Of a stretch of 64,000 bases of DNA, positions 42,034 through 51,327 are shown piece after piece. A model generated the notes under the pieces. The model did not search any database. It was not told where the DNA came from and saw nothing but the letters and a program-made list of their open reading frames with translations. Source of the stretch: Clostridia bacterium (GTDB lineage: Bacteria; Bacillota; Clostridia; Oscillospirales; Acutalibacteraceae); NCBI GenBank assembly GCA_017430535.1, contig JAFRMR010000003.1, positions 248,001 to 312,000 on the forward strand. The letters run 5' to 3'. Each line of letters begins with the position of its first letter. Within the stretch, counting starts at the first letter, position 1. Position numbers and translations under genes: made by a program.

Positions 42034-43754
42034 CAAAGCTGCTTAAGTACATGAAGGGGAACAGAATAATTGCAGTGTTGGCTCCGCTTTTTAAAATGCT
42101 GGAGGCAACTCTGGAGCTTATTGTTCCCCTGATAATTGCCGAAATAGTTGACAGCGGCATAATCCCCAAGAATAAAGATTATGTAATCAAGCTCAGTATT
42201 CAGCTTATAATACTGGGCGCAGTCGGGCTGATTTTTTCCATTACAGCTCAGTATTTTGCAGCTAAAGCCGCCGTTTCAACCGTAAAAAAGCTCCGGCACG
42301 CAGCTTATGAAAAAGTAACCTCCCTGTCTTTTTCCGGCCTTGATAAAGCAGGCACCTCTACGCTTATTACCCGGCTTACTTCTGATATGGACAGCGTACA
42401 AAACGGTATTAACCTTACCCTGCGGATTTTGCTGCGTTCCCCCTTTGTTGTGCTCGGAGCCTGCATTATGGCATTCAGGGTTGACAGGCACACATCTCTT
42501 ATTTTCTTTATTGCCGTACCGGTTCTGAGCCTTATCATATTTGCGGTAATGGCAGTAACGATACCCCTGTATAAGAAAATCAGAGAAACTGTTGACAAAT
42601 CTCTTTTACTGGTCAGGGAAAATATCACCGGCGTCAGGGTTATAAGAGCTTTCTGTTCCGAAGAAAAAGCGGTAGAAGAATTTAAGGAGAATAACGATAT
42701 TCTTACCGGTATACAGCTGTTCACCGGCAGGATCTCTGCCCTGCTGAATCCTATGACCTGTGTAATAGTTAACCTTGCCATAGCCGCGCTTATATACACG
42801 GGCGCCGTAAGAGTAAACAAAGGTCTGCTTACCACCGGCGCGGTCATTGCCCTCTATAACTATCTTTCACAGATACTTGTGGAGCTTATAAAGCTTGCCA
42901 ATCTTATAGTAACAGTAACCAAATCTTTTGCCTGCGGCAAAAGAATCAACGCTCTGCTTGAAATGCAGGATGAAGAAAATGAAGCAGCGCCTGCAGATGA
43001 TGAAAAAAGCAATTCATATATTGAATTCAAAAATGTATCTTTCTCATACAGCGGTAATTCTGAAAACTCCGTATCTGATATTTCATTCACTGTTAATAAA
43101 GGTGACAGAATAGGAATAATCGGTTCTACCGGCTCCGGCAAAACCACCCTTATAAATCTGCTTTGCGGCTACTACCGTCCGACCCGGGGAACAGTCTTTT
43201 TCAAAGGCATTCCCCTGCAGAATTATGATGAAAAAGAACTGAGAAACTGCTTTGCTCTTGCAGAGCAGAAAGCCGTTATATTCAAGGGAACGGTAAAAAG
43301 CAACCTGCTTCTTGGCAAGAAAAATGCCTCCGATGAAGAAATAATCAAAGCCCTTGAAATTGCGCAGGCTGCGGATTTTGTGAACGAAAAAGAAAACGGA
43401 ACGGACAGCATAACGGAGCAGAGCGGCAGGAACTTTTCCGGCGGTCAGCGCCAGCGTCTTTCAATAGCAAGAGCCGTTATTAAAAATGCTGAAGTTCTGA
43501 TTCTTGACGATGCTTTCAGCGCCCTTGATTATGCAACAGAAGCGCAGCTTAAAAAGGAACTGGATAAACATTGTGATGCAACACAGTTTATTGTTTCGCA
43601 AAGGGCCGGCTCCATTGTAAATTGCGATAAGATAATTGTGCTTGAGGACGGGCTTGCCGAAATCGGCACACACGATGAACTGCTGAAAAAAAGCAGCGTT
43701 TACAAAGAAATATACTGCGCTCAGTTTGAACAGGAGGATGTTGTAAATGCTTAA
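42030..43754 (+). CDS. ABC exporter subunit A (degenerate Walker B/switch)
   Basis: A 574-residue half-transporter: six helices (1-310), then an ATPase. Walker A GSTGSGKTT (about 364) and signature FSGGQRQR (about 470) are normal. The Walker B end is LILDDAFSALD, with Asp in place of the catalytic Glu, and the switch reads VSQRAGS, with Gln in place of His. It cannot complete its own ATP site, but it can give the good signature to the partner encoded next, which is the pattern of heterodimeric exporters such as TM287/288 and BmrCD. Cargo unknown. Confidence 0.92.
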   Translation: MTKLLKYMKGNRIIAVLAPLFKMLEATLELIVPLIIAEIVDSGIIPKNKDYVIKLSIQLIILGAVGLIFSITAQYFAAKAAVSTVKKLRHAAYEKVTSLSFSGLDKAGTSTLITRLTSDMDSVQNGINLTLRILLRSPFVVLGACIMAFRVDRHTSLIFFIAVPVLSLIIFAVMAVTIPLYKKIRETVDKSLLLVRENITGVRVIRAFCSEEKAVEEFKENNDILTGIQLFTGRISALLNPMTCVIVNLAIAALIYTGAVRVNKGLLTTGAVIALYNYLSQILVELIKLANLIVTVTKSFACGKRINALLEMQDEENEAAPADDEKSNSYIEFKNVSFSYSGNSENSVSDISFTVNKGDRIGIIGSTGSGKTTLINLLCGYYRPTRGTVFFKGIPLQNYDEKELRNCFALAEQKAVIFKGTVKSNLLLGKKNASDEEIIKALEIAQAADFVNEKENGTDSITEQSGRNFSGGQRQRLSIARAVIKNAEVLILDDAFSALDYATEAQLKKELDKHCDATQFIVSQRAGSIVNCDKIIVLEDGLAEIGTHDELLKKSSVYKEIYCAQFEQEDVVNA

Positions 43755-45483
43755 AAACAATAACTCCTCCTTCGGTAAAGTGCTGAGATACATCGGCAAA
43801 TACAAGTATCTTCTGATTACTTCTTTGATTCTTTCTGCATCAGGCGTGCTGCTGGCCCTCTACATCCCCGTTCTTGCGGGCAGAGCAATTGACTTTATAA
43901 TCGGAGAGGGAAAGGTTGATTTCAGCCGCCTTACCCCGGTAATAATAAGAATTGCCGTTATTGCGATTGCCTCGGCGGTTATACAATGGATTGCAAATAC
44001 AATAAATAACAGGATTGCCTTTAACACTGTAAGAGATCTGAGAAATGATGCTGTTAAAAAGGTTAATATCTTGCCTGTAGCTTATCTTGACAGCCGCTCC
44101 TCCGGAGATATAGTCAGCAGGATAATTGCAGATGCGGACCAAATTTCCGACGGGCTGATTATGGGATTTTCTCAGCTGTTTTCGGGTATTGTAACGGTAG
44201 TTATTACCTATGTACTTATGCTTAGAATCAGCCCAAAAATAACACCTGTGGTTGTTATACTGACCCCTATGTCCATACTAATAGCAAAGTTCATTGCAAA
44301 AAACACCCACAATATGTTCAAGCTACAGTCCTCGGAAAGAGGAACACAAACTGCATTTATTGATGAAACCGTAACTAACAGAAAAATTATTTCATCCTAT
44401 AACGGAGAAACGGATGCAATAAAAACCTTTGATGAAATAAATGACAGGGTTGCAGGGTATTCCCTGAGGGCCATCTTCTTCTCTTCAATAACAAACCCTT
44501 CCACAAGATTTGTAAACAACACCATATATGCGGCAGTTGCTTTTATGGGAGCTCTGCTTGCAATTGGCGGCTCAATTACGGTAGGCGGCCTTACCTGCTT
44601 TCTCAGTTATGCAGGGCAGTTTGCAAAACCCTTTAATGAGATAAGCGGGGTAATAGCCGAGTTTCAGAATGCCCTTGCCTGCGCAGAAAGGCTGTTTGAA
44701 ATAATTGAGGCAGAGCCGGAAGCTCCCGACAAAGCCGGTGCTCTTGAGCTTGGCAGAGCCGAAGGCAATATTTCAATAAGCAATGTCTGCTTTTCATATA
44801 CGAAAGACAGAAAGCTTATTGAAGACCTTAACCTGACTGCGGAGAAAGGCACAAAGATTGCCATAGTAGGGCCCACAGGCTGCGGCAAAACAACAGTAAT
44901 CAATCTGCTTATGAGGTTTTACGATGTTGACTCCGGCAGTATTTCGGTTGATCTGACTGATATAAGAGATATCAAACTGAAATCTCTGAGAAAAAACTAC
45001 GGTATGGTGCTGCAGGAAACCTGGATAAAAACCGGTACCGTAAAAGAAAATATTGCAATGGGATTACCGGAAGTTTCCTTTGAGCAGATAAAAGAGGCTG
45101 CTGTTTCCGCTCATGCCCATTCCTTTATCAAAAAGCTGCCTGAAGGTTATGATACTGTTATTTCGGAGGAATACGGGCTGTCTCAGGGTCAGAAACAGCT
45201 TATCTGCATTGCCAGAATAATGCTGCTTATGCCATCAATTCTTATTCTTGACGAAGCAACTTCATCCATAGATGTGAGAACCGAACTTAAAATCAGGGCG
45301 GCCTTTGACAGAATAGTAAAAGGCAGAACGAGCTTTATTGTTGCGCACAGGCTTTCCACAATCAAAAACAGCGATATAATCCTTGTGATGAATAACGGAA
45401 AAATCATTGAGCAGGGCAATCACAGCGAACTTATGGCAAAGCACGGATTCTACGAAAAACTGTATAATTCAAGAAATTACTGA
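43747..45483 (+). CDS. ABC exporter subunit B (catalytic, weak signature)
   Basis: A 578-residue half-transporter with six helices, then an ATPase. Walker A GPTGCGKTT (about 375), Walker B ILILDEATSSID with catalytic Glu, and switch VAHRLST with His are complete. Its signature is LSQGQKQ, where Gln replaces the first Gly of LSGGQ. This complements the faults of the partner gene, which it overlaps by 8 bp (AGGAGG in the partner's end). Together they would form one active and one degenerate ATP site. Placed between glycosidase genes; cargo unknown. Confidence 0.93.
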   Translation: MLKNNNSSFGKVLRYIGKYKYLLITSLILSASGVLLALYIPVLAGRAIDFIIGEGKVDFSRLTPVIIRIAVIAIASAVIQWIANTINNRIAFNTVRDLRNDAVKKVNILPVAYLDSRSSGDIVSRIIADADQISDGLIMGFSQLFSGIVTVVITYVLMLRISPKITPVVVILTPMSILIAKFIAKNTHNMFKLQSSERGTQTAFIDETVTNRKIISSYNGETDAIKTFDEINDRVAGYSLRAIFFSSITNPSTRFVNNTIYAAVAFMGALLAIGGSITVGGLTCFLSYAGQFAKPFNEISGVIAEFQNALACAERLFEIIEAEPEAPDKAGALELGRAEGNISISNVCFSYTKDRKLIEDLNLTAEKGTKIAIVGPTGCGKTTVINLLMRFYDVDSGSISVDLTDIRDIKLKSLRKNYGMVLQETWIKTGTVKENIAMGLPEVSFEQIKEAAVSAHAHSFIKKLPEGYDTVISEEYGLSQGQKQLICIARIMLLMPSILILDEATSSIDVRTELKIRAAFDRIVKGRTSFIVAHRLSTIKNSDIILVMNNGKIIEQGNHSELMAKHGFYEKLYNSRNY

Positions 45484-45491
45484 GGTTTATT

Positions 45492-46340
45492 ATGAAACTA
45501 AATGAAATCAACATAAGAGACCCCTTTGTTTTACCGGAAAACGGCACCTACTATATGTACGGTACACGGGGTGAAACCGCCTGGACAAAAGCTTACGGCC
45601 TTGATGTTTATACATCCAGGGACCTTGAAAACTGGAACGGTCCCTTTGAGTGCTTTACTTTGCCCGAAGGTTTTTGGGGCGAAAAAGAAATATGGGCTCC
45701 TGAAGTACATAAATACAACGGCAAATACTATATGTTTGCATCATTTTTCTCAGAGGCAAGGAGCAGGGCAACGCAGATTCTTAAGTCCGATAGCCCCATG
45801 GGGCCGTTTCTCCCCTTCACCGGGGATGCCGCCACACCGGTCGGCTGGACCTGCCTTGACGGAACATTTTATGTTTCAAAAGATAACAAGCCTTATATCG
45901 TATTCTGCCACGAATGGGTTCAGGTTCACGATGGCGAGATAAATGCGCTTCAGCTCAGCGAAGATTTATCCGGGGCGCAGGGAGAGCCGTTCCTGCTGCT
46001 GAAAGGATCATATCCTGATTTTGTTGAAAAAGGGAAGCGGGATTATGTTACCGACGGTCCCTTCTTTTACAGAGGAAATTCCGGCACCCTTTATATGCTG
46101 TGGTCAACATCGCTGAACGGAACCTATGTTCAGCTCTATTCGAAATCTGATAACGGTGAAATAGACGGTAACTGGTACGGCCACAGTATTCTTTACGATA
46201 AGGACGGCGGCCACGGTATGATATTCAGGGATTTCAATTTCGCCGACAGATTTGTTTTGCACAAGCCTAACCGCAATCCTTTTGAAAGGCCCGCATTTTT
46301 CACTTTAATTGAAGAAAACGGTGAACTTAAACTTATATGA
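45492..46340 (+). CDS. GH43 glycosidase
   Basis: A 282-residue five-bladed propeller enzyme of GH43 (arabinanase/xylosidase class). The catalytic base Asp is in NIRDPFVLPENGTYYMYGT at the start; EIWAPEVHKYNGKYYMFAS, DGTFYVSKDNKPYIVF and VTDGPFFY follow, the pattern of single-domain GH43. No signal peptide. It starts 8 bp after the ABC pair and ends the operon. The hairpin at 46349-46381 follows. Confidence 0.9.
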   Translation: MKLNEINIRDPFVLPENGTYYMYGTRGETAWTKAYGLDVYTSRDLENWNGPFECFTLPEGFWGEKEIWAPEVHKYNGKYYMFASFFSEARSRATQILKSDSPMGPFLPFTGDAATPVGWTCLDGTFYVSKDNKPYIVFCHEWVQVHDGEINALQLSEDLSGAQGEPFLLLKGSYPDFVEKGKRDYVTDGPFFYRGNSGTLYMLWSTSLNGTYVQLYSKSDNGEIDGNWYGHSILYDKDGGHGMIFRDFNFADRFVLHKPNRNPFERPAFFTLIEENGELKLI

Positions 46341-46348
46341 CACTTAAT

Positions 46349-46381
46349 CCGCAGGTATTTATTCATTGACAATACCTGCGG
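46349..46381. repeat. Inverted repeat spanning the acn -35 box
   Basis: Perfect 11-bp arms (46349-46359 CCGCAGGTATT, 46371-46381 AATACCTGCGG) with an 11-nt loop that contains most of TTGACA. No T-run follows, so it is either an operator or an imperfect terminator of the GH43 operon. Confidence 0.7.
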
Positions 46382-46394
46382 ATAATTATATAAT
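46366..46394 (+). promoter_or_regulatory. Consensus promoter of acn-icd
   Basis: TTGACA (46366-46371), 17-bp spacer, TATAAT (46389-46394): full consensus. AGGAGG is 8-13 nt ahead of the ATG at 46428. Confidence 0.88.
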
Positions 46395-46427
46395 ATAATG
46401 AACTATTTTAGACCTTAGGAGGATACT

Positions 46428-48362
46428 ATGGGATACACAATCGGCCAAAAACTAATTAAAAATCACCTGCTTGAAGGTGAAATGATACCCGGCACCGAAA
46501 TAGGTATAAGAATTGACCAGACTTTAACACAGGATGCAACCGGCACAATGGCCTACCTTGAATTTGAGGCAATGGGCGTTGAACGGGTTAAAACAGAGCT
46601 TTCTGTTGCTTATATTGACCACAACACACTTCAGACCGGATTTGAAAATGCAGATGACCACAGATTTATTCAGTCCGTGGCAAAAAAGAGAGGCCTTCTC
46701 TTTTCAAAACCGGGTAACGGAATCTGCCATCAGCTTCATCTTGAAAGGTTCGGAAAGCCGGGCAAAACCCTTATCGGTTCCGATTCCCACACCCCCACCG
46801 GCGGCGGAATAGGAATGCTGGCAATAGGTGCCGGCGGCCTTGATGTTGCAGTTGCCATGGGCGGCGGCACATACTATATCACTATGCCTAAAATGGTACT
46901 TGTACGCCTTACCGGCAAGCTTTCCCCCTGGGTAAGCGCAAAAGACATTATTCTTGAAGTGCTCAGGATAATGAGCGTTAAAGGCGGAGTAGGTAAAATA
47001 ATCGAGTACGGCGGAGAAGGAGTCAAAACCCTTTCCGTGCCCGAAAGAGCAACCATAACAAATATGGGTGCTGAACTCGGCGCAACAACATCCGTATTCC
47101 CCTCCGATGAAATAACCAAAGCTTTCCTCAAGGCTCAGGGCCGTGAAGAGGACTGGATTGAGCTTAAAAGCGATGATGATGCAGTATATGATGAGATAAT
47201 TGATATTGACTTATCCTCACTCACTCCCATGGCGGCTATACCTCATATGCCTGATAATGTTAAAACCGTTGATGAAATCGGCAAAATAAAGATTGACCAG
47301 GTATGTATCGGCTCCTGCACAAACTCGTCACTGCTTGATATGCTCAAGGTAGCCGCTATACTTAAAGGCAAAAAGGTTGCGCCCAATGTGAGCCTTACCA
47401 TTTCTCCGGGCTCAATGCAAGTGCTTAATATGCTCTCTTTGAACGGAGCACTCTCGGATATTCTTTCAGCCGGAGCAAGGCTGCTTGAATGCGCCTGCGG
47501 ACCCTGTATAGGTATGGGTCAGTCCCCCAATTCCGCGGGAGTATCTCTGAGAACATTCAACAGAAACTTTGAGGGCAGAAGCGGAACGGCCGATGCCGGC
47601 ATTTACCTTGTAAGCCCTGAAGTTGCCGCTGCATCCGCACTTACCGGAGTACTTACAGACCCGAGAACCCTGGGAACAATGCCCGAAATAAATATGCCGG
47701 AAAGGTTTATAATCAACGACAATATGATTGAGCGCCCGGCTCCTGCAGAAGAAGCTGACAGCGTAGAAATAATCTACGGCCCGAATATTAAGCCTTTCCC
47801 CTCAAGCACTGATCTGCCCGGCAGCATTGAGGCTCCTGCAATACTCAAAGTGGGCGATAACATCACCACCGACCACATAATGCCTGCAGGTGCAAAAATC
47901 CTCCCCTACCGCTCAAATATTCCTTACCTTTCAAATTTCTGCTTCAGGCAGTGCGATGAGCATTTCTCTGAGCGCTGCAAAGCAGCAGGTAAAGGATTTA
48001 TAATAGGCGGCTCAAACTACGGCCAGGGCTCATCCCGCGAGCACGCTGCTCTTGTACCCCTTTATCTGGGTATAAAAGCTGTTATTGCCAAATCCTTTGC
48101 AAGAATTCACAGTGCAAACTTAATCAATGCCGGCATTATGCCTTTTACTTTTGCCGAACCCGCAGACTATGACAGAATTGATACCGATGATATTCTTGCC
48201 CTTGAAAATATTCGCGAAAACATTGAGGGCGGTAAACCTGTTTCAATCAAGAACATAACCAAAAACGAATCCTATGCTCTTTCTTATGAATATTCAGCAA
48301 GGCAGAAGGCAATAATCCTTGCCGGCGGTCTGCTCAATTACACCAAAAACATTTCAGAATAA
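46428..48362 (+). CDS. acn: Aconitate hydratase
   Basis: A 644-residue monomeric aconitase (citrate to isocitrate, cytoplasm) of the short type found in Clostridia and Thermotoga. [4Fe-4S] cysteines are in CIGSCTNSS and in CACGPCIGMGQ. Substrate motifs are GSDSHTPTGGGIG, VGDNITTDHIMPAG and SNYGQGSSREHAAL, the swivel domain at the C-terminus. The first part of an oxidative half-TCA route to 2-oxoglutarate; no citrate synthase gene is in view. It is read from a consensus promoter inside an inverted repeat. Confidence 0.96.
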   Translation: MGYTIGQKLIKNHLLEGEMIPGTEIGIRIDQTLTQDATGTMAYLEFEAMGVERVKTELSVAYIDHNTLQTGFENADDHRFIQSVAKKRGLLFSKPGNGICHQLHLERFGKPGKTLIGSDSHTPTGGGIGMLAIGAGGLDVAVAMGGGTYYITMPKMVLVRLTGKLSPWVSAKDIILEVLRIMSVKGGVGKIIEYGGEGVKTLSVPERATITNMGAELGATTSVFPSDEITKAFLKAQGREEDWIELKSDDDAVYDEIIDIDLSSLTPMAAIPHMPDNVKTVDEIGKIKIDQVCIGSCTNSSLLDMLKVAAILKGKKVAPNVSLTISPGSMQVLNMLSLNGALSDILSAGARLLECACGPCIGMGQSPNSAGVSLRTFNRNFEGRSGTADAGIYLVSPEVAAASALTGVLTDPRTLGTMPEINMPERFIINDNMIERPAPAEEADSVEIIYGPNIKPFPSSTDLPGSIEAPAILKVGDNITTDHIMPAGAKILPYRSNIPYLSNFCFRQCDEHFSERCKAAGKGFIIGGSNYGQGSSREHAALVPLYLGIKAVIAKSFARIHSANLINAGIMPFTFAEPADYDRIDTDDILALENIRENIEGGKPVSIKNITKNESYALSYEYSARQKAIILAGGLLNYTKNISE

Positions 48363-48374
48363 AGGAGAAACACA

Positions 48375-49538
48375 ATGACAGAATCTCAGGTTCAGGCAGC
48401 TCTCAGCCATTTTGAAAAGCTTATAAGAGAGCAGAATGAAAGAAGCGAAAATATAAAAAAGCAGGGCGATTTCACCGATTATAAAGCTCTTGATAAAATA
48501 ATCATAGGCGTATGCGGTGGCGACGGAATAGGCCCCATTATCACCAAGGAATCGGCCCGTGTGCTTGAATTTCTCCTTAAGCCGGATGTTGACAGTGGCA
48601 AAATCGAATTCAAAGAAATTGACGGGCTTACAATTGAAAACAGAATCAAGGCACTTAAAGCTATCCCCGATGATGTTATGGAAGAGCTTAAAAGCTGCCA
48701 TGTAATCCTTAAAGGGCCGACCACCACCCCTCAGGCCGGCGGAGATATGCCGAATATCGAGAGCGCAAATGTTGCTATGCGTAAAGCACTTGATTTATTT
48801 GCAAATGTGCGCCCTGTTAAAATCCCCGAGGAGGGAATTGACTGGACCTTTTTCCGCGAGAACACCGAAGGCGCATACGCCGTGGGCTCAAAGGGTATAA
48901 ACATTACCGATGACCTTGCTATGGATTTTGTGGTAACCACAACCGAAGGCTCACAGAGAATAGCAAAACTTGCCTATGAATACGCAAGAAACAATAAGAA
49001 AGACCGTGTTTCGATTATTCAGAAAGCAAACATAATAAAAACCACCGACGGTAAATTCCTGAACCTTGCCAAAGAAATAGGCAAGGACTACCCAGAAATA
49101 ACCACCGATGAATGGTATATTGATATCACTACCGCAAAACTTATTGATAAAAAACGCCGCAAGGATTTCAAGGTGTTTGTTCTGCCCAATCTCTACGGTG
49201 ATATCATTACTGATGAAGCCGCTGAATTTATGGGCGGCGTAGGCACTGCCGGCAGCGCAAACATAGGTAAAAAATACGCAATGTTTGAGGCAATCCACGG
49301 CTCGGCGCCAAGAATGATAAACGAAGGCCGCGGCAGGTTTGCAGACCCCTGCTCAATGCTGAGAGCTTCGGTTATGCTTCTTTCACACATCGGCAAGCAG
49401 GCAGAAGCCGACAAGCTTGAAAGGGCGCTAGATATATGTATGTATGAAGAAAAGAAATATCAGATTACAGGCAGAGAAGACGGCTGCACCTGCGAAGAAT
49501 TCGGCAATTATGTAATGGAAACACTCTCAAACCTTTGA
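48375..49538 (+). CDS. icd: Isocitrate/isopropylmalate-family dehydrogenase
   Basis: A 387-residue beta-decarboxylating dehydrogenase. Seen: GVCGGDGIGPIITKE, the substrate loop IESANVAMRKALDLFANVRP, ENTEGAYAVGSKG, and the metal site YGDIITDEAAEFMGGVG with AIHGSAPR. The gene is 12 bp after aconitase with AAGGAG, so it most likely makes 2-oxoglutarate from isocitrate, probably NAD-linked. Isopropylmalate specificity is unlikely in this context but not excluded by sequence. Only 22 bp separate it from the next gene, a secreted protease. Confidence 0.9.
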   Translation: MTESQVQAALSHFEKLIREQNERSENIKKQGDFTDYKALDKIIIGVCGGDGIGPIITKESARVLEFLLKPDVDSGKIEFKEIDGLTIENRIKALKAIPDDVMEELKSCHVILKGPTTTPQAGGDMPNIESANVAMRKALDLFANVRPVKIPEEGIDWTFFRENTEGAYAVGSKGINITDDLAMDFVVTTTEGSQRIAKLAYEYARNNKKDRVSIIQKANIIKTTDGKFLNLAKEIGKDYPEITTDEWYIDITTAKLIDKKRRKDFKVFVLPNLYGDIITDEAAEFMGGVGTAGSANIGKKYAMFEAIHGSAPRMINEGRGRFADPCSMLRASVMLLSHIGKQAEADKLERALDICMYEEKKYQITGREDGCTCEEFGNYVMETLSNL

Positions 49539-49560
49539 TATACAGAAAGGACGCATTAAA

Positions 49561-51252
49561 ATGAAAAAGATTATTTCGGTAATACTGGCTCTGATTACCG
49601 TATTCGGTCTTATTTCAACTGCTTATGCAGCGGATACACCGGCATCATATTCTTCAGTAAAAAAAGGATATATAACTCCAGTTAAAAATCAGGGAGCATC
49701 CGGCGCCTGCGCCGCATTCGCTTTCATAAACTGTATAGAAAGCGATTTCATTGTAAAAGGCTACGGCACAAAGGATAATACCGATTTTTCCGAAGCTTTT
49801 CTCTACTGGAATGCCCTTGATAATATCTGGGAAGATGAAGATTCGAGATATTACGGCGACGGCATCTCATACAAAATGTATGCCGACCCATTTACTGCCG
49901 GGCTCTCATATTATGATGTTGCTGCCGCTCTTAAAACAGACACAGCCATTGCTTATGAAAAAGATTTTCCCTATGACACTTCATCCCAGAACAATTATGG
50001 CTATTATACCGAAAAAGAAAGACTTAACAGCGGATGTAATGTCAGGGTATCCGATATAGTTTATTTCACCCCCAACAGTAAAGCACAGATAAAAAACTGG
50101 GTGCTTAAACACGGAGCGGCGGTTTGCTCATTCAACTCCAACTTTTATTATGACGCAGAAAACGGCAGAATTGCCGTAAATAAGCTGGGGCTGGTAAGCA
50201 ACCACCAGGTTTCTGTTGTTGGATGGGATGATAACTACAAGGCAACCGGCGGACTGAGCAACATCAAGATGAAAACCAAGGGCGCCTGGCTGTGCAAAAA
50301 CAGCTGGGGTACCAATTGGGGAGACAACGGCTATTTCTGGCTCCCCTATGATGACTCAACCATCACGGAAATGATAGGCGTATCCATAAACTTCAATAAA
50401 ACCTGCGCAAAAAGATACTCTTACACCGGTTATACCATGTGCTCAAACAGAAGCGGAAAAGATAAAATAAATACTGTTGCCAATATCTACACAGCGGAAG
50501 CCGACGGAACAATCGAGAGCGTGTGCTTCTATGCAAAAGGCAAAGATACTGCCGAACTCGGTATTTACCGTGACAAGGGCGATAAGAACCCGGTATCCGG
50601 TAAGCCTGTTGCAACAGCAAAAAAATCTGTTGACTTTGAGGGCTATTACACCGTTAAACTTTCCTCCCCCGTTCAGGTTAAAAAGGGAGAGTCTGTATAT
50701 ATAACAGGCAAGTTCAGTAACGGAGCTCCCCTTGAAATGCAATCCACCGGTACTGCCTCCGATAAAGAAAACCAGTCATTTATATTGAGCGGCGATAAAT
50801 GGATTGACACAAGCGAAAGCTTCGTTTACGGCAACGCTATGCTGGATATAATAGTTAACGGCTCACACCGTTACGGAAAGAGCGAAAAGGTTGACGCCAC
50901 CTGCACAAAAGCCGGCTACACCGTTAAATACTGTAAGCTCTGCGGCAAGTGCGAAAGAACAAGCGGCAAAGCAAGCGGCCACAGTTACAGCGAATGGGAA
51001 TGTATTTATGAGCCGTCTCAAAGCAGAATCGGGCTTTATTCAAGAACCTGCTCAGAATGCGAACAGACTCAGTATAAATCCGTTGAACCCTCGGGAAAAG
51101 AAGTGTATTTTGATAACCTTGAAGAATACGCAACATACTATACCCCCGAAAACACCCTGTCTACTTTCTTTACAAATATAATAAATATCCTGCAATCGAT
51201 ATTTGCAACAATACAGTATAATTTCTCTCAATTTTTTGCGCAGAATATCTGA
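49561..51252 (+). CDS. Secreted papain-like (C1) protease
   Basis: A 563-residue exported cysteine protease with signal peptide residues 1-21. Catalytic residues are the oxyanion Gln of KNQGASGA, Cys50 in GACAAFAF, His215 in SNHQVSVVGWDD and Asn247 in KNSWGTNWGDNGYFW. There is no evident propeptide. A beta domain (about 285-430) and a cysteine-rich repeat (CTKAGYTVKYCKLCGKC, then CSECEQTQ) follow. The tail is hydrophobic/amphipathic (FFTNIINILQSIFATIQY), as in other secreted proteins here. It probably degrades proteins outside the cell. AAAGGA site. Confidence 0.92.
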   Translation: MKKIISVILALITVFGLISTAYAADTPASYSSVKKGYITPVKNQGASGACAAFAFINCIESDFIVKGYGTKDNTDFSEAFLYWNALDNIWEDEDSRYYGDGISYKMYADPFTAGLSYYDVAAALKTDTAIAYEKDFPYDTSSQNNYGYYTEKERLNSGCNVRVSDIVYFTPNSKAQIKNWVLKHGAAVCSFNSNFYYDAENGRIAVNKLGLVSNHQVSVVGWDDNYKATGGLSNIKMKTKGAWLCKNSWGTNWGDNGYFWLPYDDSTITEMIGVSINFNKTCAKRYSYTGYTMCSNRSGKDKINTVANIYTAEADGTIESVCFYAKGKDTAELGIYRDKGDKNPVSGKPVATAKKSVDFEGYYTVKLSSPVQVKKGESVYITGKFSNGAPLEMQSTGTASDKENQSFILSGDKWIDTSESFVYGNAMLDIIVNGSHRYGKSEKVDATCTKAGYTVKYCKLCGKCERTSGKASGHSYSEWECIYEPSQSRIGLYSRTCSECEQTQYKSVEPSGKEVYFDNLEEYATYYTPENTLSTFFTNIINILQSIFATIQYNFSQFFAQNI

Positions 51253-51277
51253 CAGCAAAAATAATAACAAGCAAAAT

Positions 51278-51312
51278 CCCCTTTGCCTGTTTATCGGCAA
51301 AGGGGTATTTTT
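51278..51312. terminator. Terminator between convergent genes
   Basis: Ten-bp stem CCCCTTTGCC/GGCAAAGGGG, 8-nt loop, then TATTTTTTG. Confidence 0.9.
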
Positions 51313-51327
51313 TGTGCAATCTCAAAC

